Positions 44,698 to 52,564 of a stretch of DNA of 64,000 bases are shown piece after piece. The position numbers and the translations under genes were made by a program. Location of the stretch: the NCBI RefSeq assembly GCF_004342585.1, contig NZ_SLZQ01000006.1, positions 124,001 through 188,000 on the forward strand, read 5' to 3'. This stretch comes from Paucimonas lemoignei. Its GTDB lineage: Bacteria > Pseudomonadota > Gammaproteobacteria > Burkholderiales > Burkholderiaceae_D. The notes below the pieces were generated by a model. The model worked only from the letters and a program-made list of their open reading frames with translations, did not search any database and had not been told where the DNA came from. Positions within the stretch are counted from its first letter, which is position 1; every line of letters starts with the position of its first letter.

Positions 44698-46180
44698 AGC
44701 AGCAACAAGCGCACCAGCTTCGTCTGCTCCAGCCGCTGCGCCTGCCGCCGCCACTTTCACAGGCAAGGCCGATATCGAATGCGACACCCTGGTGCTGGGC
44801 GCCGGTCCCGGCGGCTACACTGCCGCTTTCCGTGCCGCCGACCTGGGGCAGAAAGTCGTGCTGGTCGAGCGCTATGCCACTCTTGGCGGGGTGTGCCTGA
44901 ATGTCGGCTGCATTCCCTCGAAAGCCCTGCTGCACGCGGCCAAGGTGATTACCGAAGCCGAGGAGATGTCGCATTTCGGCGTCAAGCTCGGCAAGGCGGA
45001 AATCGATATCGATGCCTTGCGCGGCTGGAAGGAAGGCGTCGTCAAGAAATTGACCGGCGGCTTGTCCGGCCTGGCCAGGGCGCGCAAGGTACAGGTAGTG
45101 CAAGGCAAGGGAAGCTTCTCGTCGCCAAACACACTCAGCGTCGAGACGCCGGAAGGCAGCAAGACCATTGCCTTCAACAATGCCATCATCGCCGCCGGAT
45201 CGGCCGTGGCGAAAATTCCGGGATTCCCGTACGACGATCCGCGCCTGGTCGATTCCACCGGCGCGCTGGAATTGCGCCAGATCCCCAAGCGCATGCTGGT
45301 GATCGGCGGCGGCATCATCGGGCTGGAGATGGCATGCGTGTATGACGCCCTGGGCAGCCGTGTGACCGTGGTGGAATTTGCCGATGGCCTGATTCCGGCA
45401 GCTGACCGCGATATCGTCAAGCCGCTGCAAAAGCGCATCGAAAAACGCTATGAAGGCATTTACCTGAAAACCAAGGTAACCAAGCTCGAGGCGAAGCCGG
45501 ACGGCTTGCTGGCCAGTTTCGAAGGAGAGAATGCGCCGAAAGAGCAGCAGCTGTACGACATGGTGCTGATGGCGGTGGGACGGCGTCCGAATGGCCGCGA
45601 GATCGGCGCCGACAAGGCAGGTGTCGTCGTCAACGAGCGCGGCTATATTCCGGTCGATCCGCAACAGCGCACCAACGTGCCGCACATCTTTGCCATCGGT
45701 GATATCTGCGGCGACCCGATGCTGGCGCACAAGGCGACCAATGAAGCCAAGGTGGCCGCTGAAGTCATTGCCGGGCACAAGGTGGCATTCGATGCGATGA
45801 CGATTCCATCGGTAGCCTATACCGACCCGGAAATCGCCTGGATGGGATTGACCGAAACCGATGCCAAGGCCAAGGGCATTCCATACGAGAAAGCATCGTT
45901 CCCCTGGGCCGCGTCCGGCCGTGCGCTGGCCATGGGACGCGACGATGGCATGACCAAGCTGTTGTGGGATCCGGAAACGAAACGCATCATCGGCGCCGGC
46001 ATCGTCGGCGTGAATGCCGGCGAACTGCTGGCGGAGACGGTGCTGGCGATGGAAATGGGCGCTGACCTCGAAGACCTGGCGCTGACCGTGCATGCCCATC
46101 CGACCTTATCGGAAACTCCCATGTTCGCCGCCGAGATGGGGCTCGGCAGTATCACCGACCTTTACATACCAAAGAAGTAA
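44351..46180 (+). CDS. lpdA: Pyruvate dehydrogenase E3 with N-terminal lipoyl domain
   Basis: Dihydrolipoamide dehydrogenase of 609 residues reoxidising E2 lipoamide with NAD+. Residues 1-80 are a lipoyl domain ([11 protein letters not shown]), followed by an Ala/Pro linker to about 135. The E3 proper then begins [20 protein letters not shown], with the redox disulfide in [19 protein letters not shown]-binding [21 protein letters not shown], and the C-terminal HAHPTLSE base. Lipoyl-bearing E3s occur in several betaproteobacteria and elsewhere. Last gene of the operon, 70 bases after the peptidase gene, ending 12 bases after [18 protein letters not shown]. Confidence 0.97.
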   Translation: MSMMEIKVPDIGDFKEVEVIELLVKPGDTVKVDQSLVTVESDKASMEIPSSHAGVVKELKVKLGDKISEGSVLLMLEAQEGAAAPAGSAPAASGAAPAAAPAPQASPAPQAAAPTPAATSAPASSAPAAAPAAATFTGKADIECDTLVLGAGPGGYTAAFRAADLGQKVVLVERYATLGGVCLNVGCIPSKALLHAAKVITEAEEMSHFGVKLGKAEIDIDALRGWKEGVVKKLTGGLSGLARARKVQVVQGKGSFSSPNTLSVETPEGSKTIAFNNAIIAAGSAVAKIPGFPYDDPRLVDSTGALELRQIPKRMLVIGGGIIGLEMACVYDALGSRVTVVEFADGLIPAADRDIVKPLQKRIEKRYEGIYLKTKVTKLEAKPDGLLASFEGENAPKEQQLYDMVLMAVGRRPNGREIGADKAGVVVNERGYIPVDPQQRTNVPHIFAIGDICGDPMLAHKATNEAKVAAEVIAGHKVAFDAMTIPSVAYTDPEIAWMGLTETDAKAKGIPYEKASFPWAASGRALAMGRDDGMTKLLWDPETKRIIGAGIVGVNAGELLAETVLAMEMGADLEDLALTVHAHPTLSETPMFAAEMGLGSITDLYIPKK

Positions 46181-46212
46181 CCCTCCCACTTCTTCATTCT
46201 TAATCTCCCTTT

Positions 46213-46250
46213 GCGCGGTCCCGGCATTAGCCCGGCCGCGCTTTTTTTTT
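46213..46250 (+). terminator. Intrinsic terminator of the aceE operon
   Basis: GCGCGG (46213-46218) pairs with CCGCGC (46236-46241), with further internal C-G pairs, followed by nine T residues. Confidence 0.9.
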
Positions 46251-46753
46251 GTGGTGACCTATGCGATCTGTTAATTGCCTCGAGCCGAGAAGAATGGCTG
46301 TTCGCGTATCTCGTCAATTCCATATGTGGTGTGCCGCCAGAAATTCAGTACCAGCAACTGGCGCACTTCGACAAGACTGTTCCGGCTGACGGAGCGGACA
46401 TGCGCGCCATGCTGATGATGTAAGCCATTTTCTTGAACCTGATTTGCTTGAGCCAGTCATGTGCGGTGCCACATGTTAAGTGCGGCACTGTTTTTATTTC
46501 CTATCGCGGCAGCAGCAACCTGTACCCGTATGCAAAACGTTTTGTAATTTCTGCCGCCAGGTGATGCCTATTCTTTCGGAACGAAGCGCTGCAGCATGAA
46601 AATACAGGCGAAATGCGTCAATTGATTGCTGCACAGGTAATAATTTTTATCAAAATCCAGTTGTCACAAGCTGGTACATGGCTTGCATTCTTTTAGTGTC
46701 CATCCAACGAACCCGTATGCAGGTGCGGCGGGCATATTGTGAAAGGACGATTC
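46251..46753. other. Intergenic region before manganese catalase
   Basis: This 503-base region has no certain gene. The frame at 46253-46423 (plus) shows ordered codons (contains REEWLFAYLVNSICGVPPEI and ends RAMLMM) without a credible start or ribosome-binding site, perhaps a relic of a lost gene. A weak stem GTGCC...GGCAC followed by TGTTTTTATTT at about 46470-46500 could be a terminator. The last ~150 bases, AT-richer, probably hold the catalase promoter, though no OxyR or Mn-responsive site was recognised. Confidence 0.4.
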
Positions 46754-47686
46754 ATGTTTGCACATAACAAGCGTTTACAGTACACGGTACGGGTAAACGA
46801 ACCTAATCCAGGGCTGGCGAATCTGATGCTGGAGCAATTCGGCGGGCCGCAAGGCGAGCTGGCTGCTGCCATGCGCTATTTCACCCAGGCGGTATCCGAG
46901 GATGATCCTGGCCGCAAGGATATGCTGTTCGACATCGCCACGGAAGAGCTGAGCCACCTGGAAGTCATTGGCCATATCGTGGCCATGCTGAACAAGGGGG
47001 CAAAAGGCCAGCTTGCGGAAGCGGTCGACCGCGAAGCTGATCTGTACCGCGCGATTCAGGGAGCCGGCAATGATAGTCACGTCACGCAAGTGCTCTATGG
47101 CGGCGGCTCGCCGCTGGTGAATTCGGCCGGTGTTCCCTGGACTGCTGCATACATCGATACCATCGGCGAGCCTACCGCCGACCTGCGTTCGAATATCGCT
47201 GCCGAAGCGCGCGCGAAAATCGTCTATGAGCGCCTGATCAGCCTGACCGATGATCCTGGCGTCAAGGAAGCGCTGGGCTTTTTGATGACGCGTGAAATCG
47301 CCCATCAGAAATCCTTTGAAAAAGCACTGTATGCCATCGAGCCGAGCTTCCCGCCGGGCAAACTGGCCGGCGATCCGAAATTCGCCAGCGTGTACTTCAA
47401 CATGTCGCAAGGCGAGGGCGATCATCGCGGGTCCTGGAACCAGGGCGAGCAGTGGGAATACGTTGAAGACCGCGACCAGCAATGCGCAGTCGATGGCGGC
47501 GATGGCAATGCCAGCGTGAACCTGAGCGGCGATCAGATGTCGGTGGTGAAGCAGGCGGCAATGCGCACCGCATCCAACCCGCAGACCGACCCGACGACCG
47601 GCGCCGAACTCGGCGCAGCGGCGGATAGCCTGGCAATGCAGCGGCCGGGCCAGGAAAGCCAGCCCAGCGGCAAGCCGCTCCACTAA
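46754..47686 (+). CDS. Manganese catalase
   Basis: Non-haem di-manganese catalase of 310 residues that breaks down hydrogen peroxide. Metal-ligand motifs are in the expected order: Glu in [17 protein letters not shown], Glu-x-x-His in [15 protein letters not shown], Glu in [12 protein letters not shown] and Glu-x-x-His in [13 protein letters not shown]. The C-terminal ~60 residues are low complexity and resemble the extension seen in KatN-type proteins. AAAGGA lies upstream of the ATG at 46754; the GTG at 46739 is an alternative. Followed by mntH, which would supply Mn(II). Confidence 0.94.
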   Translation: MFAHNKRLQYTVRVNEPNPGLANLMLEQFGGPQGELAAAMRYFTQAVSEDDPGRKDMLFDIATEELSHLEVIGHIVAMLNKGAKGQLAEAVDREADLYRAIQGAGNDSHVTQVLYGGGSPLVNSAGVPWTAAYIDTIGEPTADLRSNIAAEARAKIVYERLISLTDDPGVKEALGFLMTREIAHQKSFEKALYAIEPSFPPGKLAGDPKFASVYFNMSQGEGDHRGSWNQGEQWEYVEDRDQQCAVDGGDGNASVNLSGDQMSVVKQAAMRTASNPQTDPTTGAELGAAADSLAMQRPGQESQPSGKPLH

Positions 47687-47712
47687 CTTTACCGATCCGT
47701 CTGGTAAAGCAA

Positions 47713-47750
47713 GCACGCATTCCGCGCGAGGTCGTGCGGAATGCGTGTGC
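47713..47750 (+). promoter_or_regulatory. Long hairpin between manganese catalase and mntH
   Basis: GCACGCATTCCGC (47713-47725) and GCGGAATGCGTG (47736-47747) form a stem of about twelve pairs with a ten-base loop, 26 bases after the catalase stop and 50 bases before mntH. No T-run follows. It could be a processing or attenuating element separating catalase and transporter expression. Confidence 0.6.
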
Positions 47751-47801
47751 CTATCCACCATCTTTGAAAATGCTGCCAACGACGGCAGAGAAAGAAAAGC
47801 A

Positions 47802-49139
47802 ATGCCGCCGCCCGCAGCCAGCAAGCCGCTCGACGCCGATCCGCCTCGGTTTCCCGCAAACTCCGGCGCCGATATGTACCGTAGCGTCCGGGTAGCGGAA
47901 CATGGCCATTGGTTCCGGCGCCTGCTGGGCTTTCTCGGTCCGGGTTACCTGGTGGCGGTCGGCTACATGGATCCGGGCAACTGGGCAACCGACCTGGCTG
48001 GCGGTTCGGGCTTTGGCTACGGCTTGTTATGGATCGTCATGCTGTCCAACCTGATGGCGATCCTGCTGCAAATCCTTGCCGCCCGCCTGGGTATCGCCAC
48101 CAGCATGGACCTGGCCCAGGCTTGCCGCGCGCACTATTCACCGCGTTCGGTGCGCATCCAGTGGCTGCTGTGCGAAATCGCGATATGCGCGTGCGACATG
48201 GCAGAAGTCATCGGCACGGCCATCGCCCTGAATCTCCTGTTTAATGTGCCGCTGGTATGGGGCGTGACGCTGACGGTAGCGGATGCCTTGCTGCTGCTGT
48301 GGTTGCAACAGCGCGGATTCCGCTACCTGGAAGCGATCGTGGTGAGCCTGCTGCTGGTGATCTTCGTTTGCATCGGCTTCAATCTCTTCCTGGCGCAACC
48401 GCAATGGCAGGAGGTCGCTGCCGGGTTCGTGCCCAATGCCCAGACTGTCACCGATCCCAAGATGCTGTATCTGGCGATCGGCATCATCGGTGCGACTGTC
48501 ATGCCGCACAATTTATATCTGCATTCGTCTACCGTGCAGACGCGCCGCTATTCCCTGACGCCTGAAGGCAAGCGCGCGGCGATGAAATACGCCACCATCG
48601 ACGTGGTGACGGCGCTGGTGTTTGCCTTCATGGTGAATGCCGCCATTCTCATCGTCGCTGCAGCCGTGTTCCACCGCAACGGCCATGAAGTGGCCGAAAT
48701 CCAGGAGGCTTACCGCTTGCTAGCGCCGCTGCTTGGCGTGAGCGCAGCCAGCTTCCTGTTCGGACTGGCGCTGCTGGCATCCGGGCAGAGTTCGACGCTT
48801 ACGGCGACCCTGGCCGGGCAAATCGTCATGGAAGGATATTTGAACCTGCGCCTGCCGTTATGGCTGCGGCGTCTCGTTACGCGCATGATCGCCGTGGTGC
48901 CGGCGCTCTTCGTTACCGGCCTGTACGGCGAAAGCGGCACGGCGCAATTGCTGATCTTCAGTCAGGTTGTGCTCAGCCTGCAATTGCCATTTGCCGTCAT
49001 TCCGCTGGTACGGTTTACCAGTGATAAGGCAAAGATGGGGGAATTTGTCAGCCCGACCTGGGTGGTGCGGCTGGCGTGGCTGGTGGCGGGCATCATCGTC
49101 GCGCTCAACTGCGCGATGCTGCTTTCCCTGCTGCGCTGA
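47802..49139 (+). CDS. mntH: Mn(II)/H+ symporter, Nramp family
   Basis: Polytopic inner-membrane importer of 445 residues. The metal-binding motif in helix 1 is [16 protein letters not shown] (DPGN canonical) and helix 6 has the essential MPH in [12 protein letters not shown]. About eleven hydrophobic segments are visible. The start is ATG 47802 (weak AGAAAGAAAAGC upstream); the GTG at 47745 would lie in the hairpin. Following Mn catalase, it suggests a paired Mn uptake and peroxide-defence unit. No Mn-sensing riboswitch was recognised. Confidence 0.95.
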   Translation: MPPPAASKPLDADPPRFPANSGADMYRSVRVAEHGHWFRRLLGFLGPGYLVAVGYMDPGNWATDLAGGSGFGYGLLWIVMLSNLMAILLQILAARLGIATSMDLAQACRAHYSPRSVRIQWLLCEIAICACDMAEVIGTAIALNLLFNVPLVWGVTLTVADALLLLWLQQRGFRYLEAIVVSLLLVIFVCIGFNLFLAQPQWQEVAAGFVPNAQTVTDPKMLYLAIGIIGATVMPHNLYLHSSTVQTRRYSLTPEGKRAAMKYATIDVVTALVFAFMVNAAILIVAAAVFHRNGHEVAEIQEAYRLLAPLLGVSAASFLFGLALLASGQSSTLTATLAGQIVMEGYLNLRLPLWLRRLVTRMIAVVPALFVTGLYGESGTAQLLIFSQVVLSLQLPFAVIPLVRFTSDKAKMGEFVSPTWVVRLAWLVAGIIVALNCAMLLSLLR

Positions 49140-49153
49140 TCAGCAGGGAAAGC
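49121..49153 (+). terminator. Hairpin overlapping the mntH stop
   Basis: GCTTTCCCTGCTG (49121-49133) and CAGCAGGGAAAGC (49141-49153) make a perfect thirteen-pair stem with the mntH stop codon in its seven-base loop. No T-run follows, but the convergent setting (mntH plus, aminotransferase minus) suggests a bidirectional barrier or 3' protective structure. Confidence 0.65.
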
Positions 49154-49167
49154 GTGCCGCGTAAGGC

Positions 49168-50370
49168 TTAAGCCTTGATGCGGGTGATGATCTCGGACAG
49201 CATCGTCAGCATCTGGTCGATCTCTTCCTTGCTGACGTTCAATGCCGACATGAAGCGCAGCAGGTTGGGACGCGGCGAATTCAGCAGCAAGCCGACCGGC
49301 CCCATTTCACGCGCCATATCCACGATCTTCGGACCGATCTCGCTGCCCAGGTCGAGCGCGCGCAGCAAGCCTTCGCCGCGTTCCGCGCCCAGGCCATGCT
49401 TGGCCGACAGATTCTGCAAGCCGGTGGAAAGATACGCGCCTTGTTCGCGCACCGATTCCATGAAGCCCGGCGCCAGCAATGCCCGGAGAACAGCAACGCC
49501 CACCGCCGTCATCAGCGGATTGCCATTGTAAGTGCCGCCCTGGTCGCCGGCTTCGAAGCAGGCGATTTCCTCGCGGCAGAGCAGGGCAGCCAAGGGCACG
49601 CCGCCACCGATGCCTTTACCCAAGGTCATGATATCCGGCTCGATATTGGAAAGCTGGTAGGCGAACAATTCGCCGGTGCGGCCCATGCCGGTCTGCACTT
49701 CATCGACGATGAGCAAAATGTTGTGGCGCTTGGTCAGCTCGCGCAGGCCTTGCATGAATTCACGCGTGGCCGGAATCACGCCGCCTTCGCCTTGCACCGG
49801 CTCCAGCATGACGCCGACGGTGTGCTCGTTGATGAGCCTTACCACGCTGTCCAGGTCGTTCAGGTCGGCTTTCGGAAAGCCCGGCACTTGCGGCGCATAG
49901 ATGGTGTCCCAGCCCGCCTTGCCGCTGGCCGACATGGTGCCGAGGGTGCGGCCATGGAAGCTGTGCTTGAAGGTGATGATCTCAAAGCGGCTTTCGCCCT
50001 TGGGATTCTTATTGAGCTTGCCCCACTTGCGTGCCAGCTTGATCGCGCCCTCATTGGCTTCGGCGCCGCTGTTGGCGAAGAAGACACGGTCGAAGCAGGA
50101 ATTCTTCGTCAACAGCGAAGCCAGTTCCACCATCGGCTCATTGTAGAAAGCCGGCGACGGGTTGATCAGTTTCTTCGACTGGGCCGCCAAGGCATCCTGG
50201 ATGCATTGCGGCGAGTGGCCCAGGCAATTCACCGCCCAGCCTTGCAGGAAGTCAAGATATCGCTTGCCTTGATGATCCGTCAGCCACATGCCTTGTCCTT
50301 CGGTGAAGACAAGTTCCGGCCGGTTGGTCACATACATCAGGGCATCGATATCGTACTGGCTGAATTCCAT
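49168..50370 (-). CDS. argD: Acetylornithine/succinylornithine-type aminotransferase (ArgD-like)
   Basis: Class III PLP aminotransferase of 400 residues. Visible are the pyridine-binding [63 protein letters not shown] and the Schiff-base Lys in [15 protein letters not shown]. Acetylornithine aminotransferase (arginine synthesis) or a succinylornithine/ornithine relative are the best fits. It starts [20 protein letters not shown] after GAGGAACCCCAA. The leader region (50422-50575) looks like an attenuator, described separately. Confidence 0.86.
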   Translation of the reverse strand: MEFSQYDIDALMYVTNRPELVFTEGQGMWLTDHQGKRYLDFLQGWAVNCLGHSPQCIQDALAAQSKKLINPSPAFYNEPMVELASLLTKNSCFDRVFFANSGAEANEGAIKLARKWGKLNKNPKGESRFEIITFKHSFHGRTLGTMSASGKAGWDTIYAPQVPGFPKADLNDLDSVVRLINEHTVGVMLEPVQGEGGVIPATREFMQGLRELTKRHNILLIVDEVQTGMGRTGELFAYQLSNIEPDIMTLGKGIGGGVPLAALLCREEIACFEAGDQGGTYNGNPLMTAVGVAVLRALLAPGFMESVREQGAYLSTGLQNLSAKHGLGAERGEGLLRALDLGSEIGPKIVDMAREMGPVGLLLNSPRPNLLRFMSALNVSKEEIDQMLTMLSEIITRIKA

Positions 50371-50421
50371 TTGGGGTTCCTCGATTGGGCTTGGTGAAAA
50401 TAAACAAGCAATTTTTCAATA

Positions 50422-50451
50422 ATAAAAAAAGCCACAGGATGGTCCTGTGGC
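50422..50451 (-). terminator. Intrinsic terminator upstream of the argD-like gene
   Basis: GCCACAGGA (minus strand, complement at 50443-50451) and TCCTGTGGC (50431-50439) form a nine-pair stem with a three-base loop, followed on the minus strand by TTTTTTTATT. It lies between the small leader frame and the argD-like gene, the position of an attenuator. Confidence 0.9.
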
Positions 50452-50470
50452 TTCAGCGATCGACAAACAC

Positions 50471-50539
50471 TTACGCGCACGGCATCCCGGGTTGGGGCAG
50501 CGGAATACGGCGTCGCAGTAATTTGGCTTTGGCGTTCAT
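50471..50539 (-). CDS. 22-residue leader peptide candidate with three Arg codons
   Basis: Leaderless-looking short frame of 23 codons beginning MNAKAKLLRRRIPLPQPG and ending PCA. It contains three consecutive Arg codons (CGA CGC CGT) and four prolines. A strong promoter places transcription start at or next to the ATG, so translation would be leaderless; no ribosome-binding site exists. An intrinsic terminator follows 19 bases after the stop, before the argD-like gene. It may be an arginine attenuator leader, or part of a small RNA of about 120 bases that happens to contain this frame. Confidence 0.55.
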   Translation of the reverse strand: MNAKAKLLRRRIPLPQPGMPCA

Positions 50540-50546
50540 AGTCCGA

Positions 50547-50575
50547 ATATTATGCCGATTTGCGCGAAGCGTCAA
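50547..50575 (-). promoter_or_regulatory. Strong sigma-70 promoter for the leader transcript
   Basis: On the minus strand, TTGACG (complement at 50570-50575), a 17-base spacer and TAATAT (complement at 50547-50552). The predicted start is about at 50540, touching the ATG of the small frame. Confidence 0.75.
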
Positions 50576-50587
50576 AACTTGCCTGAT

Positions 50588-51616
50588 TTATGCCTTGGCC
50601 AGGTCGGCTTCGGACGTGAAGGAGTCGGCATAGAACTCGTCTTCCGGCAAACCGCATTGGGCCGAAAAGTCGCGCTGCGCTGCCTCGATCATGAGCGGCG
50701 CGCCGCAGGCATAGACCTGGTGGCTGGACAGATCTGGCAAGTCCTGCATGACGGCCTGGTGGACGAAGCCGGCACGTCCCGTCCAGCCATCTTCCGGCTG
50801 GGCGTCGGACACCACAGGCACGTACTTGAAATTCGGCAGGGTGCGGGTCCATTCCTCGCACAGGGCATGCATGTACAAATCCTTCGGACGGCGGCCGCCC
50901 CAGTACAGCGTCATTGGCCGCGCGATCTTCTGGTGAGCGGCATGCTCGATGATCGCCTTGATTGGCGCAAAGCCGGTGCCGGAGGCCAGCAGCACGATGG
51001 GCTTGTCGGATTCCTCGCGCAGGAAGAAGGTGCCCAGCGGCCCTTCGAAGCGCAGGATGTCGCGCTCCTTCATCGCGCCGAACACGTGATCGGTAAACAA
51101 GCCGCCGGGCATGTGGCGGATATGCAGTGTGATGTGCTCGTCCAGATGCGGGGCGTTAGCCATGCTGTAGCTGCGGCGCTTGCCATCCTTGAGCAGGAAT
51201 TCGATGTACTGGCCGGCGCGGTATTGCAGGCGTTCCGCAGCCGGCAATTGCAGCGCCACCAGCATGACATCGTCGGTGAGCTTTTCCAGCTTGGCCACGC
51301 GGCTGGGCAGCTTCTTGATCGGGTAGTCGCCGGCGCCGAGCACTTCGCGCGCTTCGATCACCAGGTCGGATTGCGGCGTGGCGCAGCAGAACAGCGACAG
51401 GCCTTGCTGTTCCTCGGCGACAGGCAATGTCTTTTCCTGATGCTTGCCATGGACGACGGCGCCTTCGAGCACCTTGCCCTTGCAGCTGCCGCAAGCGCCG
51501 TTCTTGCAGCCATATGGCAGGCCGACGCCGGCCCGGATGGCTGCTGCCAGAACGGTTTCGCCTTCGTCACAGGTAAATTGCCGACCGCTCGGCTGTACGG
51601 TTACTTGGAAAGTCAT
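50588..51616 (-). CDS. 2Fe-2S ferredoxin-NAD(P)H reductase (CDP-6-deoxy-glucoseen reductase-like)
   Basis: Electron-transfer flavoprotein of 342 residues. The N-terminal plant-type ferredoxin domain has CKNGACGSCKGKV plus a distant Cys in LFCCATPQSDL. The FAD domain contains RSYSMANAPHLDEHITLHIR and GPLGTFFLREES, and the NAD(P) domain VLLASGTGFAPIKAIIEHA and VYACGAPLMIEAAQRDF. The family is often annotated as CDP-6-deoxy-delta-3,4-glucoseen reductase (AscD/E3-like), although most members serve other oxygenases or reductases; no deoxysugar genes adjoin it. Divergent from the epimerase-like gene by 12 bases. Confidence 0.9.
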   Translation of the reverse strand: MTFQVTVQPSGRQFTCDEGETVLAAAIRAGVGLPYGCKNGACGSCKGKVLEGAVVHGKHQEKTLPVAEEQQGLSLFCCATPQSDLVIEAREVLGAGDYPIKKLPSRVAKLEKLTDDVMLVALQLPAAERLQYRAGQYIEFLLKDGKRRSYSMANAPHLDEHITLHIRHMPGGLFTDHVFGAMKERDILRFEGPLGTFFLREESDKPIVLLASGTGFAPIKAIIEHAAHQKIARPMTLYWGGRRPKDLYMHALCEEWTRTLPNFKYVPVVSDAQPEDGWTGRAGFVHQAVMQDLPDLSSHQVYACGAPLMIEAAQRDFSAQCGLPEDEFYADSFTSEADLAKA

Positions 51617-51628
51617 ACAATCCTACAA

Positions 51629-52564
51629 ATGAATAATAAAAAACCGGTCAATCAATCTGCACCGCTTGCCACACGCACTCAAGGACGCGCCTTCGGCAAG
51701 CCGCGCCTGCTCATCATCGGTTGCGGCGACGTGGGCATGCGCTTATTGCCCTTGGTGCGGCAGCGCTTCCGCGTCTTTGCCGTCACCAGCCAGGCAGCGC
51801 GTTGCGAGGAGTTGCGTGCCGCCGGAGCCGTGCCGCTGCTTGCCAATCTCGACGAGCCGCATACCTTGGCGCGTCTGGCGCGACTGGCGCACTGGATCGT
51901 GCACCTGGCGCCGCCGCCGGCTGAAGGCGAGAAAGATTGGCGAACCCGCAATCTAGCCGCCATTTTACCTGAGCATGCGAGACTGGTTTATATCAGCACC
52001 ACTGGCGTCTATGGCGATTGTAAGGGAATATGGGTTGATGAGACCCGAGCGACGCATCCCAAAAACCTCCGCGCCAGGCGGCGAGTGGATGCCGAAACCA
52101 CGCTGCGCAACTGGGCAGGCCGTTCCGGATCACGAGTGGCGATACTGCGTGCGCCGGGCATCTATGCCGATACCCGCTTGCCCGTCGAGCGCCTGAAAAA
52201 GGGCACGCCGGCGATTCAGGCGGAAGATGACGTCTACACCAATCACATCCACGCGGATGACCTGGCGAAGCTGGCAGCGCTGGCCCTGTTCAGAGGCAGG
52301 CCGGGCCGGATCTACCATGCCGTCGACGACACCGACTTGAAAATGGGAGATTACTTCGATGCGGTGGCGGATGCCTTAAAGCTGCCGCGGCCGCCGCGAC
52401 TGGCGCGCGCCGAGCTGGAACAGGCGGTCGAGCCGGTGCTGTTGTCATTCATGTCAGAGTCGCGGCGCCTGCGCAACGACAGGATCAAGGCCGAGCTCGG
52501 CATGCGCCTGCGCTACCCGGATGTCGATTCGCTGTTGCGCCAGCTTCGTCATTCGGCCGACTGA
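51629..52564 (+). CDS. SDR/NAD(P)-dependent epimerase-like protein
   Basis: A 311-residue extended-SDR-like protein. The nucleotide-binding glycine motif is LIIGCGDVGMRLLPLV, the Ser/Tyr/Lys-like region includes VYISTTGVYGDCKGIWVDE, and IYHAVDDTDLKMGDYFDAV is typical of the YeeZ-like group. A canonical YxxxK is not evident, so activity may be altered or lost. The start ATG at 51629 follows a run of purines without a strong ribosome-binding site; a continuation upstream to 50552 is antisense to the reductase gene and rejected. Substrate unknown. Confidence 0.83.
   Translation: MNNKKPVNQSAPLATRTQGRAFGKPRLLIIGCGDVGMRLLPLVRQRFRVFAVTSQAARCEELRAAGAVPLLANLDEPHTLARLARLAHWIVHLAPPPAEGEKDWRTRNLAAILPEHARLVYISTTGVYGDCKGIWVDETRATHPKNLRARRRVDAETTLRNWAGRSGSRVAILRAPGIYADTRLPVERLKKGTPAIQAEDDVYTNHIHADDLAKLAALALFRGRPGRIYHAVDDTDLKMGDYFDAVADALKLPRPPRLARAELEQAVEPVLLSFMSESRRLRNDRIKAELGMRLRYPDVDSLLRQLRHSAD

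Noticed and set aside
44093-46099. 668-codon minus-strand frame opposite lpdA
   Set aside because: It lies entirely over the lpdA gene and the tail of the peptidase gene, has no known domain and no ribosome-binding site.
50552-51628. Upstream extension of the epimerase-like frame to 670 codons
   Set aside because: The first 359 codons are antisense to the 2Fe-2S reductase gene and not conserved; the epimerase starts at 51629.
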